64,000 bases of DNA from Sisyra terminalis (lineage: Eukaryota > Arthropoda > Insecta > Neuroptera > Sisyridae). The stretch covers positions 52,715,701 to 52,779,700 of the forward strand of contig OY292275.1 in NCBI GenBank assembly GCA_958496175.1, read 5' to 3'. Both the position numbers and the translations under genes were made by a program. Shown here piece by piece: positions 1 through 11,440 of the stretch. Each line of letters opens with the position of its first letter. The stretch's first letter is position 1. The notes under the pieces were generated by a model that worked only from the letters and a program-made list of their open reading frames with translations, searched no databases and was not told the DNA's origin.

Positions 1-1160
1 TAATCTGTCGTTAAATCGCAGCGCCGGAAGAATCGTAGTTTCCCCCAATAGAATACCTACAACTTCAACAATATTTAAAGTTGTAAGCGCAGGAATCATT
101 TTAAAATCAATCGGCTTATTAGCCGGAAAGTCTTTCCCGAATATTGCTGTTAAGAGATACACAAAATAAGTACTAAGTCTACAAACGAGAGAGTGTGCCT
201 CAGTTCATGAAAACTGAATATCATTTTCTTCGCGAATAGTGATATAAAGGCTGGTATAATGCAGCAGTTAAATGAAGCGATACCAATGAAGAAAATACAG
301 CCAAATGACTTCTCCCCGCAAACACTACAACATTCGAAATCCCATATCCGTTTAGCCCCCTTTAAGAGAATATTGATACCCCTCGTACAATATACCGAGA
401 ACCATTTGATTGGATATTCTATCGCCATACACTGGATCAAGGGAGTAATTTAAATATTCCTCTAAAAATCCAAAGCGACATTGAAAATTCCATCTTGCAA
501 CTGACAAAGAATATCCAAAATACGGCTAAAGAAGTTTCGGCAACTATTAACACCAACAATAACTTACAATTTATCAAAACAACGGTGTCAATTAAATTAA
601 AACCTTCCATAAAGCTATAACAAAATATACTTAAGAAAATGTGGTACACTACCAAATACCCTCAAAATATAACATTTTCTTTAAAGATTTATATTTTGAA
701 TAAGACCGACCACAAAAGCCTTAAATCTAAAATACCAAATACCCTCCTTACAAAGTTGGATACAATCGGGCTGCTGTGAATCTAAAAAGGGGGCTAAAAA
801 TGAAAAGAAATTACGACATCGAAAAAAGACTACGTAAACTGCAAGTAGCTGATGTATCACTTTGGGAAAGAACGACAAAGTTTACCAAATAACCAGCGCT
901 GATACCACCTTTGAAAGCAGCGGAATTGTTCTACTCTACAGTCCAAGAAAAAGCGAACTTATTCAGTAAAATATTGGAAAAATAGTTTGATCCAAATCCA
1001 ATTAAGCTAAAAAATTCACTAAATTGTTGGAGGAACCTCTACAACTTTTCGCTTTTAGTAGCTTCTTTATGCCCTCTCTGGTTCGAAACACTGAAGTTTC
1101 TTATATACTCGTATAAGGCAATCATCAGGCCCATATGCCACTTAATGCTCAAAAGAAATG
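1..1160 (+). pseudogene. Decayed Jockey-clade non-LTR retrotransposon (endonuclease end, linker, RT thumb)
   Basis: Pieces of one Jockey-type ORF2 follow each other in order but in shifting frames with stops. At 411-435 the piece HWIKGV recalls the end of the endonuclease domain. At 456-590 IPLKIQSDIENSILQLTK matches the Jockey stretch after that domain. At 799-1000 comes the linker before the reverse transcriptase, with SLWERTTK, PPLK and EKANLFSKILEK. At 1092-1160 LKFLIYSYKAIIRP matches the region after the RT catalytic core (family pattern LLYKAIIRPIW). The whole RT catalytic domain that should lie between about 1000 and 1090 is missing, so the copy is internally deleted. The window starts inside the element, and 1-150 may be more of its endonuclease. 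It cannot encode a working protein. Family assignment rests on remembered motif patterns. Confidence 0.7.
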
Positions 1161-3009
1161 TGCTGAGCTTTTGAGTAACTCAAATTTTAAAACTACAATT
1201 TCCAAAAAAACCCTTGACTGAATTCTGGATCGAGACTTGAACAGAATTTCCCACAATCGCTGCTATGGCGTTAAATGTTCTTTTGCCATTCAACACCACA
1301 TATTTATGTGAAGTTACATTATCAGCTTTAACACATATTAAATCCCAATATCGTTCATCGCTCAAAAATGATTAAAAGGTCTTACGTCCAGTAGTGTCAA
1401 ACATTCTATCAAGATTTAATTTGTTATGTAATAAAAAATAGGCACATCCATCTCATTTTTTTTTTATTAAAACTGAAAAAAAATGAGTACCAAAGTGTTA
1501 ACTGCATATAAATTATCGATAACTTGTATAAATCTCTATTGCTCATATGCACGAATAATTTTCGGTATACTATGTGTTTAATTAAAGTTTCTATAGTACG
1601 GTTAGTTGTTTTCAATAGGAAAGGACTAAATGGTTACTTTGATTAGGTAAAGTAGGACTAAAAAAGATTATTTAGAGAATAGACTTAGACTTAAACAGTA
1701 TATTGACGTAATTTTGAAGTCTTCACTGCAAATGTTCATTAAATGTTTTTAGTCTGTAAGAATTTTTTTCAATTCGACCCAAGAAACAGCGATTGGTTAC
1801 AAATTGATAGGTTTTGGATTTATATCCCATTGGGTTTTTTAGATCAATATTTTTTTTAGGAAGTATCATTAATCTTATGCACATAGCTTTCTATCCGATT
1901 GCAGATTTATCTTGAAATTTTATCATTCAACAGTATAAAACATCGGTGATAAGATCTTTTAAAACTGATTTTTATTCGCATCCCTTTAGTATCCTTTTTT
2001 GTTAAGTTTTTATACATAGTAGTTGTTAAAATGTAAATTGTATTAAGAATCGTTTTTCATTGTGCAAGTATATTTAGTCTGTACATAAATTAAATGAATT
2101 AAATTAGTTATTTTTAATTATGATGAATACCCTGTAGACAATTCATTGTTGTAATCGCCTCCGTCGCGTTTCACTTAAAAATCTTCTTATTATAATTTAC
2201 AAGCGGAAGTATAAATTTATTTTCAAATGGCCTAAATTATTTTCTGGTAATTTGATTATCTTGTAAAAGGAATTATTTAAGAAGAACAAGATAAAGTTTT
2301 ACATTACTTGTTAAGTAGTTTTCATTCTGTAATTCGTGATTAACTTTCCACTGAGTTGTCTTGTTCATGTCTCGTCCTCCACCACCGCTGCCACTGACGA
2401 CAATGTCTTCGCCTCACGTTGTTGCCTCCGAAGCAATGTATATGTTCCAAATGTTCCCTAATCACGTTATTGGCTAACACTTAAGTGAAATGGAAATTGA
2501 ATTTGTTGTTGTTTTAAAACTCTTTCAAATTTGTCTTTATGTTCCTCTAATTAACCATCTTCTTTTATTCTCCCCCCTGGAAAATTTCCAAGAAAATTTT
2601 CACGAGTGATTATTAAGAATGTCCTACAACAATGAATACATTACTTATTCTGTCGTTTGTTATTTAGATTTTAGTCGTTCTTTTTTCCGAGTTACATTTA
2701 ATTTGTCTAACACAATTTCTTTATACTAAGTTAGTTTACGATCTATTTAAAAGAAAATACTTTATGGGAAAGAGTTTAAAAAACTTTGACATCAAATTTT
2801 AGTCCTCTTTTCCAAAAACCAATACTGATTCGTGGTAATCATTTTTAAAGATGAGATGCAAATATGAATGCAGTGTGATATACCGGATAATTGTAAGCAT
2901 ATTTTGATAGTATTTAATTAGTATGGAAAATTAAATTTCGCTTGTCTTCATAGTTTTGCATAAAACCGACAATATTGTAGGTGAAAGCAAAAAAAGTAGA
3001 ATTTGAATT
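1161..3009. other. No gene recognised; possible hAT-like terminus
   Basis: A+T-rich sequence without a convincing reading frame. The string CAGTAGTGTCAAAC at 1389-1402 resembles hAT transposon ends, which often begin CAGNGGTG, but no matching second end was found. A short GC-richer patch at 2375-2440 (CCACCACCGCTGCCACTG) stands out from its surroundings and has no recognisable product. Confidence 0.3.
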
Positions 3010-3265
3010 AGATCAAGCTCACGGTAGTGATTGTTATGGTGACCTCTCATAATCTGTACGAGGGTGTTCTAAGGAGATAGCGAGGTAGAGTTGTAACAGC
3101 ATATTATAGAGGGGTTGTAACGATGTAGGGAGAACATGGGTCACTCCCGAGGGAGTCCACAGTCGTCGAGACCGGACCCGGTGTTTCCTGCATGCATTGT
3201 TGTCGCAGAAGGCGACCACGGTACGGTAGCGGTCTCACGCCTCGGGCACTTTCTATGAATACAAT
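3010..3265. other. GC-richer block of unknown function
   Basis: Base composition changes sharply here, with many CG dinucleotides (CGACCACGGTACGGTAGCGG at 3212-3231). A 61-codon frame is open on the minus strand (3219-3034) but matches nothing I know. Such islands in A+T-rich insect DNA are often exons, conserved regulatory elements or old transposon pieces; the sequence does not decide between them. Smaller patches of the same kind lie at 3680-3800 and 4095-4210. Confidence 0.25.
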
Positions 3266-6023
3266 ATTTCATTAGTTTACTGAATAGCATATGCGTTCTT
3301 CATATAGCCTCAGCATCTACACCCACACTATCGCCGTTGTAACCGTCTTGTTGCGCTGTTCCACTTCGTCATCATGTTCTGTCATTCAATATTTCCTTCG
3401 TCACTTTGTTACCATTTGTGACTGCAAAATTGAAAATTTCTCACCTACTACGAGACATATTGTTAGATATTGTGGTATATTATCGTAACATGTCGTCAAA
3501 TATTTCATGGAATTCTTCCATTCATAACAATTCAACTTTAGTACGATTGAGGTACATGAAAATGTGGGTTTTCACTAAAAAAAAAAAATGTCGAAATTTT
3601 AAGGGCATAGTTGCACAAAAAATCTGGATTCCAGTAAAGCAGGAACGTACCCAAGTCGTTGTTTAAATGAAACATTGGTTTACGATGCCTCGGAATGCTC
3701 GTAAACTCCACTTCACAACGGTAATTACTGAGGTGTGTGTCCATTCTATACGCGCCACTGGGGATTCCTCAACGTGTGGGGATTTGTAGACCCCTTAATA
3801 CGTATATGTGGCACCACACATTATATAAGGGCTTCGAGTAATGATAATACTACAACGGGTTTGAGTTTAATAAGTTTCCTTCCAGGAATTATTTTCTAAT
3901 AGTTTCAGTTTTACCAAACGATTTTGGATAATTGTAAAATGATTTGATTGGTTCAAACTTTCGGTCGGTATTAGATGGGAACGTAAAAATTTGTTTCATT
4001 TATTGCACAATGTGGAATAGGTTTGAACGAATCTCGAATATCTTTTAAATCCTTGTAAATCAAGACTAGTGCACGTTATAGTTTGCGATTAGTGGAGAAA
4101 GTAGCCGTAGGTGATGAAATGTACGGAACGAGGATCGACGCCGAACGACCCCCAGGAGTGAAATTCCCGTTGTCGTCGCGTGCATCGTAACCCTGATGAG
4201 TCTCTCATCTATTCTACTATCGTAAGGTGAATTTCATCCGAACCCACTAAAACATTTTTATTGCAAACACTCCCTTTACTAGATTTACTACTCTACTATC
4301 CTGTTTATATATACACACATTCTTAATTGTCATTTTAAGAACCATTTATTCCTCTAAAACGTTTTTATTTTCGAATTAACAATATCTCAACTGCTAGCAT
4401 ACTTTCCGAATGTTTCTAATTACTTTCCAGATAATACTTTTTTACATGATTAAAGCGCAAAAATAACTTTAAATTATGTGGATTTTCTCCGTTTGAAAAG
4501 TATATTTGGAGCATTCAACTCAAATGTGTTTGGCAACATAAACACAAGTACTTTTTTTTTATTATTTTCAACCTACATATTATACAAACATTCTCGAAAA
4601 ATGTCATACACACACATACCTTTATATATACTTTTGTGCAAAAATTTCATGTTTCAAACGTTTTCTGTTTGTATAAAATGTACAATTCAAATAATATACT
4701 TTAGTTGTGAAAAGTTAAACATTCGAATTGTAATGTGAATCTAACCCATTTCGGTGGATGAAACTATAAAGGCGGGTATTACCATTGGAAAAGTGGGCCG
4801 ATGCCGATGCTTTCTACATCTTTCTAACTTCCACTTGAAGTCGTCGAAAACTTGGTGTTTGCCTTTGCGCCTGGTTTCACGCGAGATGCTGGTCGTTGGT
4901 TCATATCTCGTTTGAGTTTTATAAATGGTATATATGGCGTTATACCGGGGGAATAGATATCTGCATGATGGAAAAGAGAGTTCTAGAGAATTATTTTTGA
5001 TTTCAAAAATAAATAAGTGTAGAAACGTAATTACGTGGAGAGATAAATTTTGCAATTGCTTGCATGGGAAATATGAAAATAGGGAGAGACAATCGTAGAA
5101 AAACTACAATTGGAAAATCCACCACTTCTTTCACTGTCAACTGGAACATATCAGCATATATTTTATGCTTGAATGACCTCTTACAAAATAGACAGCAGGT
5201 CAAACAAACTTTATAGATTGAATGATTTTTTCTTTTCATTTTTATTCCAGACAAAGGTTTCAATCATATCATTTTATTGAAAGTTTTTATGTGCATATGT
5301 AACCAGCATCAATATTTGACTCGTTTATTTTGAAAGTGGCGTAAGTCCATTTCAAGAACGGTCTATATGGTGATTCTTCTTCTTGTAACTAGAACAAAGT
5401 ATGTTAATTTTTTAACTGCTAAGTTTCCAGAAATTAATGATTTCATTTTAGTTGTTAATTAAAACGCCAATTATTCCCTCCTCCTTAGTATCTTATGTTC
5501 CTATGGTTAAAAATGATAACACTATAGGGATTGTTATTGAAATGGACTTAACTCACTTTCAAACGGTTTATTTAAAAAATATAAAAATTAAATACGTCTT
5601 AATTCCTTTTCAACCTTAGAAAATTATCTTCTTATTTCTACACTTTTTGTTGCATTAAAACTTTCGTTTTATATAAAAAATAAATTTGAATATATTGAAT
5701 GCTTTCGAAAAGCCATACTGCACAAATTTTAAATGCTATTCATCATTAGCAGGTTTGTGGTTTATTTTTCATGTAAGTCTTAATTATAAATTGAAATTTT
5801 TTTCAGAACATATGAGAAAAATACTGTTCTAATTTAATTGTTTTCTTATTTACCAACCACAATATCAATCATCTGTCCATAATAATAAAATAAAATATAA
5901 AAATATTTTTTGTTATATCTATTAGTTAATATTTTAAAAACCTCAATAATTTTGAGCAATCGATTATTATAATCGACAAAAAAGAAGGTTTCTATCACTT
6001 ACGTATTTTTTTTATATACCTTT
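3266..6023. other. No gene recognised
   Basis: Mostly A+T-rich. Good splice-acceptor-like pyrimidine tract ending in TTTATTCCAG at 5241-5250 (plus strand), but no convincing exon follows it. The open frames at 4478-4738 and 4741-5263 are short and have no family resemblance. Confidence 0.3.
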
Positions 6024-6031
6024 ATGGCCAG

Positions 6032-6222
6032 TAGAGATGCAAACGATGCATTAATTTTTTCAACCATCGATATACTATTCATAAATATCGATTTTTAATA
6101 TTGATATTGAAACTCAAAGCATTAATGATTCATATAAGAGCGATATTTTTTGAACGATATTTTATCATAGCACCATCTAACAGTCAAATATTGATGTTTT
6201 TAAGAACAATGTTGCATCCCTA
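6032..6222. mobile_element. hAT-type miniature transposon (MITE), 191 bp
   Basis: The ends are inverted: TAGAGATGCAA at 6032-6042 and TTGCATCCCTA at 6212-6222. The flanking 8 bp are nearly identical, ATGGCCAG at 6024-6031 and ATGGTCAG at 6223-6230 (7 of 8). Eight-base target duplications and TAGGGATGCA-like ends are typical of hAT transposons. The inside is non-coding and rich in ATCGAT and ATATCG strings. It would depend on a hAT transposase encoded elsewhere. Confidence 0.75.
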
Positions 6223-6230
6223 ATGGTCAG

Positions 6231-7335
6231 GCAAAATTTTTCATAAGGCAGTCGAATTTTAATGAACTTTTATTCAATAAATTCATAAAAACGTCGAATT
6301 TGGTTCTACTTATATTTTGAGATTACAATATTCTTCTAAGGGCTAAAATATAATGAATGATTGATTGGTTTTACACAAAATTTTGAATTAGGTACATTCA
6401 TTATTACGACTCTTAAGTACGACAACTTGAAATTATTTGGGCATTTTTTTTACATTTTCTTGCTTCCGGAAAATTGAGTAAAGCTTTAATGCGAGTAGTG
6501 GAATTTCGTCATCATGAACGTTCACTAAAAATAGATCATTGAATAAAAGAATTGTATAGAAACTTTGTTTTACTTTAGTCTTAAATAATTTCCTAAGTAA
6601 AACATTGCTCCAACCTTCAGAAGTTTTACGAAGAATAAAAAAAATCATTTTAATTGATGGATATTTTATAAGTTACCTTGAAATCGAGAAAAATAGCAAA
6701 ACATGATATAAAAATAAAACGCTTTGGCTTGTATGTCTACCTTTCACAATTTGAGTTGAATTTTCCTGAATTCCAAAAATAAACATTTGAAGAAAAAGAA
6801 TATATAAACATCTTATGATACAAGCCAATTTAGAGTACTGTACTATCTAATAAATAAGGCCCTTTAAAAAGTAGGTTTTTAATTTTGTCATTTATATTGA
6901 GTGATGTACCTAAATTTCAAGCTTATTCCAAGTAGGTACTTGGATAGTAATCACCAAACATATAAAAGATTTTCCTATTGGCGGAAAATTGAGAAAAAAA
7001 TTTTGAATGGTTCCCAGTAATAATTTTAGCACCTTTATTTCTTCTCCTAAATATTTGATTCTTTAAAGGCCAACCCATGATAGGTCAAAAAGACTATTTA
7101 AATAGATATACTCTTAAAACTACAAGTATCTTTTAAGTATTTTAGCAACTACGAGCTGCTGAAAGTGTTTTATAGTCTTTTTCTTAATTCATCGTCCCTG
7201 AATGCCAAAAGTTGACAGTCCAATTGACCACTATAATTTACTATGGATAAAGAAACTGTTGCTCTAAAGGTTATCTATTGATGAGAAACCATACCAGTGA
7301 AATCCATCCTCCGAATATACATAAGGATACGGAAT
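6231..7335. other. No gene recognised
   Basis: A+T-rich sequence. A 71-codon minus-strand frame at 6648-6433 has no recognisable features and low-complexity composition; I take it as chance. Confidence 0.3.
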
Positions 7336-8187
7336 TGCTAATGGTAAAACAGGAGGTAAAAAGATTCAGCGAAAAATACCTAGGAAAACTGGATAAACCA
7401 TTGGGTGTCTGTGTAAACAATATATAAAATATATTGCAGTCTAATTTATTAACAATAATAATATTATATTAACAAATAATTTATTGAACAGCAGTTCAAG
7501 TTTATGTTAATAAATTGAACTGCAATATATTTTATATATTGTATACCCAGTATAACTGTTCAAAGTCAGCGAAAAAATCTTATTTTGATCATTGGGTGTC
7601 ATTTTTATGGCAAACTTGGTTCCCATAAAAAACTTTTTCTCGATGTACAGAGATGGTGCAGGTCGGGTTATAGTTCTTACGGAGTTAACATTCGAACAAC
7701 ATTGTCTTAAATCTTAAACCTACTAAACAACAATGAGATCAAAAGAAGACTTCAAAGGTAAAATACCACTAACTTACTTGGTAGATTTTGAGTACCAAAG
7801 TACTAGAATAGATTAATACAATACATTATATAAGATGAAGAATACATTTTTAAGTTATGCTAACGGTAAAACAGGAGATATAAAGGTTCAGCGAAAAATA
7901 CCTATACAAACTGGATGAACCATGGGGGTGTCACTCTTACGACAAACTTGGTTCCCAAAAAAATTCTTTTATCGGTGTACAGAGATGGCTAAGGTGGGGT
8001 TACAGTTCTGACGGGATGAAAATTCGAACAACATTGTCTCAAACCTTCAAAACAACAGTGAGATCAAAAGAAGACTTCAAAGGTGAAATACCACTAACTG
8101 ACCTGGTAGATTTTGAGTACCAAAGTACTAGTATGGATTAATACAATACATAATACAAGATGAAGAATGTATTTTTAAGTTATACAA
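7336..8187 (+). repeat. Two tandem copies of a ~330-bp unit, first copy interrupted
   Basis: Unit 1 runs 7336-7857 and unit 2 7858-8187; both start TGCTAAYGGTAAAACAGGAG and end near TTTTTAAGTTAT. They share long stretches such as GTGTACAGAGATGG, TTCGAACAACATTGTCT and ATCAAAAGAAGACTTCAAAG. Without a 191-bp insertion in unit 1 the two are about the same length. Unit 2 is followed at 8221-8250 by GTGCAATAAAAGAAAATAAA and an A run, like the 3' tail of a retroposon. The unit contains no clear protein, though GTACCAAAGTACTAG occurs near the end of both. Confidence 0.8.
7410..7600. mobile_element. Foldback insertion inside a tandem repeat unit
   Basis: The insertion is flanked by the 10-bp direct repeat ATTGGGTGTC (7400-7409 and 7591-7600), which may be a target duplication. 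Inside, GTAAACAATATATAAAATAT near 7413 is the inverted complement of ATATTTTATATATTGTATAC near 7526-7545, and the neighbouring stretches (GCAGTCTAATTTATTAAC / GTTAATAAATTGAACTGC) also pair, giving arms of about 40 bp. The last 45 bp (CAGCGAAAAAATC) resemble the start of the host unit, so an incomplete third unit is an alternative. Confidence 0.55.
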
Positions 8188-8259
8188 GATTAAATGTACT
8201 AATTGCACTACTATGCATATTGTGCAATAAAAGAAAATAAAAAAAAATGCAGTACATCA

Positions 8260-9157
8260 GTTCTTTTGTTTTGTGCATACCTTTAAGTACCAAAGCATTA
8301 AGTATCCTTTCTATCGATGTTAAGCAAAACATTTTTTGGTACAGACACATTAAATAAAATAATAATTAAAAATTAGGTTGGTAATTATTTAAATATATCT
8401 TCTAAGGTATTAAACAGTTGAGGAGGTTGTATGATGAACAAGTAAACCTGGCTTCTTATAAATAAAAATGGAACAAAAATTTCCAACAAAAATGGAATCA
8501 ACAAAGAAAATAGCTGAAATACGAATAATAAAAAAAAATCCATTTCTATCTTAGTTTCTCAAATTTTTTGGTTAATATTTAAGTTATTGATTTTTTGTAA
8601 TTTAAAAGATAATTTTATTTTTTACATTTTAGTTCCATTGTTGCCAATTTCATTTTTTGTTAAAGAGCTTTTATTTTTTTCTTGTTTATTGGTAATCAAA
8701 ACGTACATATAGTTACTCATGATAAAGTGTAATAACACTCGCAAAGGGTGAGTCGCAATATTTTTTTATAGAGCTTGATACATCTACTTTATGCAGTCAT
8801 ATTTGTACCTATATATTTGGTAGGGTAATAGAATCATTCCACTTTTTCCCTTTAAATTATTGTTGTCATCCCTTACATTGTTTCGCTCTAGAATGCATTA
8901 ATAGACTTTTCAAACTTGTGTTTGGTTACTTCGTTTGCTGGTTGTTATAAGATTTTATATGTTCTTAACATGCAAATAAAATGTTTTCTGTACCTACCAT
9001 TCATATTAATAAATAATATTTTCTTTTGAGGAAAATATTGATATGTTGGTTAGTGTATTTTAATGTTATATTGTAATTTATTAAATCGTGGATGATACGT
9101 GCAATATTCGCTAAGAGTAATCGTAGTTTATATAATAAATTATGCTAATTTTACCCT
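8260..9157. other. No gene recognised
   Basis: A+T-rich sequence with long T and A runs; no reading frame, repeat or RNA gene I can support. Confidence 0.3.
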
Positions 9158-9409
9158 ATGCTGGAACGTCGAGACCCAGAAATGATTTATAGTTTATACG
9201 ACATATTGAGCAGTAAAGTTGTGTCGTTGACGACATCCGCTGTCGCCAAACGACAGTATTCCTTGCTAAAGATGACCAACGCCTCTGACGTGATCCTTTC
9301 ACTTGACCACTGTTCCCAACCCTCCCGAAAGATTAATTGCTCATACGCTTTCTTTTATGGTGAGAAATTATATTTATTTCGAAAACGTGTAACCATTAGC
9401 TGCTACTAA
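9158..9409 (+). CDS. Candidate exon of an unknown gene (hypothetical)
   Basis: An ATG-led frame of 83 codons in locally GC-richer sequence. Residues 1-66 use balanced codons (MLERRDPEMIYSLYDIL, then TSAVAKRQYSLLKMTNASD), and composition falls back to A+T-rich after about 9358. At 9357-9365 the sequence ATGGTGAGA is a good splice donor, so the coding part may end there. I recognise no domain, signal peptide or membrane segment. No upstream promoter is evident. It could be a first coding exon, an old transposon piece or chance; only the composition shift and donor support it. Confidence 0.22.
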   Translation: MLERRDPEMIYSLYDILSSKVVSLTTSAVAKRQYSLLKMTNASDVILSLDHCSQPSRKINCSYAFFYGEKLYLFRKRVTISCY

Positions 9410-9806
9410 AACAGAATGTGTTTTCTTAGATGAGATGATCGTCATAAATAAAAATAATTTCATTTTTCTTTGTATTTACCAGCGAACGTAAAGTTTTAAT
9501 TTGATAAATGTGTAGTAGGTATGAATCGAATCAAGTGATCTTTTCGAGGTAATATTTTCTACGTTTTATATAAATATATAGCACAATGTGGAATTGAAAT
9601 TGCAAATAATATACGACAAACAACGATTTTCTGATTTTGAAATGAAAGGCGAAACGAAGTAATCGTTCCTCCACACATTGTTGTGTCCTCCATCCCCAGT
9701 TGTAAATAATGACTGCAAAGAGAGTAAGCGTGAAATGGAATGAAAAGTTTTGCAAAAGCAGTCAATATAGAAATTAATAAATGATGGAGGAACATTTTCA
9801 CCTCTA

Positions 9807-10019
9807 TTAGCTCTTAATAATACAGATGGTTGTTCCCGATTTAAGCAGCAGAGGCGCAGACAACATCGATCCGTCATTATTTTCCGCCACATTTAACACA
9901 TACTTCAAACTATTTCCTTCAATTCCAGTGTCACATTCAAAGTTTCCGTGAGCTTCGTTTCTGCTTCCTGTTCCTGCTGATGTCCGTATATTTAATAGAT
10001 CTGCGCTTGGATCTACCAT
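9807..10019 (-). CDS. Candidate first coding exon of an unknown gene (hypothetical)
   Basis: A 70-codon frame starting at a true ATG (10019-10017, minus strand), beginning MVDPSADLLNIRTSAGTG and continuing NEAHGNFECDTGIEG. The amino-acid mix is like a soluble cellular protein, unlike the K/N/I/F-rich chance frames around it. Within it, TTTGAAGTATGTG gives a possible splice donor after about 39 codons; otherwise the frame ends at a stop near 9807. No domain recognised. It lies about 0.4 kb from the plus-strand candidate at 9158 and points toward it; no link between them is shown. Confidence 0.22.
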   Translation of the reverse strand: MVDPSADLLNIRTSAGTGSRNEAHGNFECDTGIEGNSLKYVLNVAENNDGSMLSAPLLLKSGTTICIIKS

Positions 10020-10711
10020 AGCTACAACGTTCTACATTCCTCAAATTGTAATAGTTTGTTATTTCAAAACAAAGTTTTCAATCGTTTCGTTCTTGGGAAA
10101 TTATTTTTCGGTAACACTGTGCTTTTGTCATGTTAAATGAATATATTTTTTGAATGCATTTTTCCATTATTTTTCGTTCCGAATTTTTGTAAATAAGGAC
10201 TATTTTTAGTCATATTCCATGTCCATTTTATTCCAACTAAAAAAGCAAGAATTTCGTTTCAAGGTTTAAGCAATATACAAAATATATTACTGCTAGGTGA
10301 ATGATCACATAGCCATTACGAGCACTGATTTGTAGTAGAAACAATATGCTTCATAAGCTCAATATTAAATTTCAATTTTATGTCTCCTCAATTTCTTGAG
10401 TCCTTGACTTTAATTCACTGCATATTTGTACAAATTATATTCTCTAGGGTTTAAAAAAATACATAGGAAGCCAGTTGCTGGAGTTTACTCAGCCACTCTC
10501 GGTCTCAATTAGGAGAAATAAAGTCCCCAAAAATACAATAAGCTCAAAAGAGTCCTTCTCCAGGGAATACTAGATGAAAAAAAAAATTAAAATTATAATG
10601 GTTAACATGTGAACATTTGTGTAGGTCCAAACTTATAAGAGTAGGCCAATCAATACCTAATCAATTTCATTAAAATATTTATCAAAAGAATCTGCATATA
10701 TTCCTAATTCC

Positions 10712-11069
10712 TACCAAGCTAGACTTAATGATCACCCAAACCACCTCACCTTGAATGTACTGGATAACAGTGGGGATGTAAAGCGTCTCAAAAGAGTGGC
10801 CATACTCGACCTGACAGACCGATTTAAGTAATATGCACCCTGACTGAGATGACCCTTACTACTATTTGATATTATTTGTTACTGTCACTTTATTTAAGAA
10901 TACTATTATAATACTAGAATACTATTACTATTAAGTTGCTATAATTTTATTATTTTTAATGTTAATTGTGTCAATGGACACAACTAACGCACGAGTGTTG
11001 AAAGTGTGACACATTGCAATTATGGCCAAGAGGCCGATGGTGCAAATAAACAAAAACAAACAAAAAATA
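10712..11069 (+). pseudogene. Jockey-type retrotransposon 3' end (C-terminus plus 3' UTR)
   Basis: Codons from 10712 read YQARLNDHPNHLTLNVLDNS, then KRLKR and DLTDRF, and stop at 10829-10831. This is the conserved C-terminal tail of Jockey ORF2 (family pattern: L..HPNPLA..LL, RLKR, DL..RF). After the stop come about 200 bp of 3' UTR and then TGCAAATAAACAAAAACAAA at 11041-11060, an A-rich end as expected for a 5'-truncated non-LTR insertion. Sequence from about 10480 to 10711 may be the more decayed part before it, but I cannot read protein there. Same clade as the pieces at 1-1160 and 33.2-34.0 kb. Confidence 0.75.
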
Positions 11070-11267
11070 TTCCCAATTAAACTAAGTCGTTTAAAAACAA
11101 GATTGTGCTTACGCAAGGTTGCATACAAGAAGTTACACTTCTTTGTTAAAGTCTAGTTTTGTCTAAAAATAAATTTCAGTCGTTTTTGTTTTATGAACTA
11201 AAATTTATAACAGAATTTGCATTATTTTAATTACAAAAGACTAGTACCTATCCCAACTGAAAGATAA

Positions 11268-11440
11268 CAAAAATTGACAATTGATTGATATTAAAATGAC
11301 AGTTGAAACAAATGACAACAATCAGTTATATCCAATTTAAGAAAAATATTATTATATTCGGTTTTTCCTCGTATGTATGTGCTTACATTCTTTACTTTTT
11401 GGCTTTGCCGACATATATACCAACATTTACTTATTATTAT
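11268..11440 (-). repeat. Dispersed repeat family A, copy 1
   Basis: Shares GACAGTTGAAACAAATGACA with the other copies, followed by the family's ATTCTTTACTTTTTGGCTTT and GCCGACATATATAC strings. Read against the longer copies at 20.7 and 43.5 kb it is on the minus strand and truncated at both sides. No coding capacity. Confidence 0.7.

Noticed and set aside
1180..1365. Minus-strand 61-codon frame near the decayed Jockey element
   Set aside because: Some balanced residues but no motif; it is probably antisense of the retrotransposon's worn C-terminal part.
10931..11128. Minus-strand frame with a strong membrane-like segment (FCLFLFICTIGLLAIIAM)
   Set aside because: It is antisense to the Jockey 3' UTR and its A-rich tail; the hydrophobic run is the complement of CAAAAACAAAC-type sequence.
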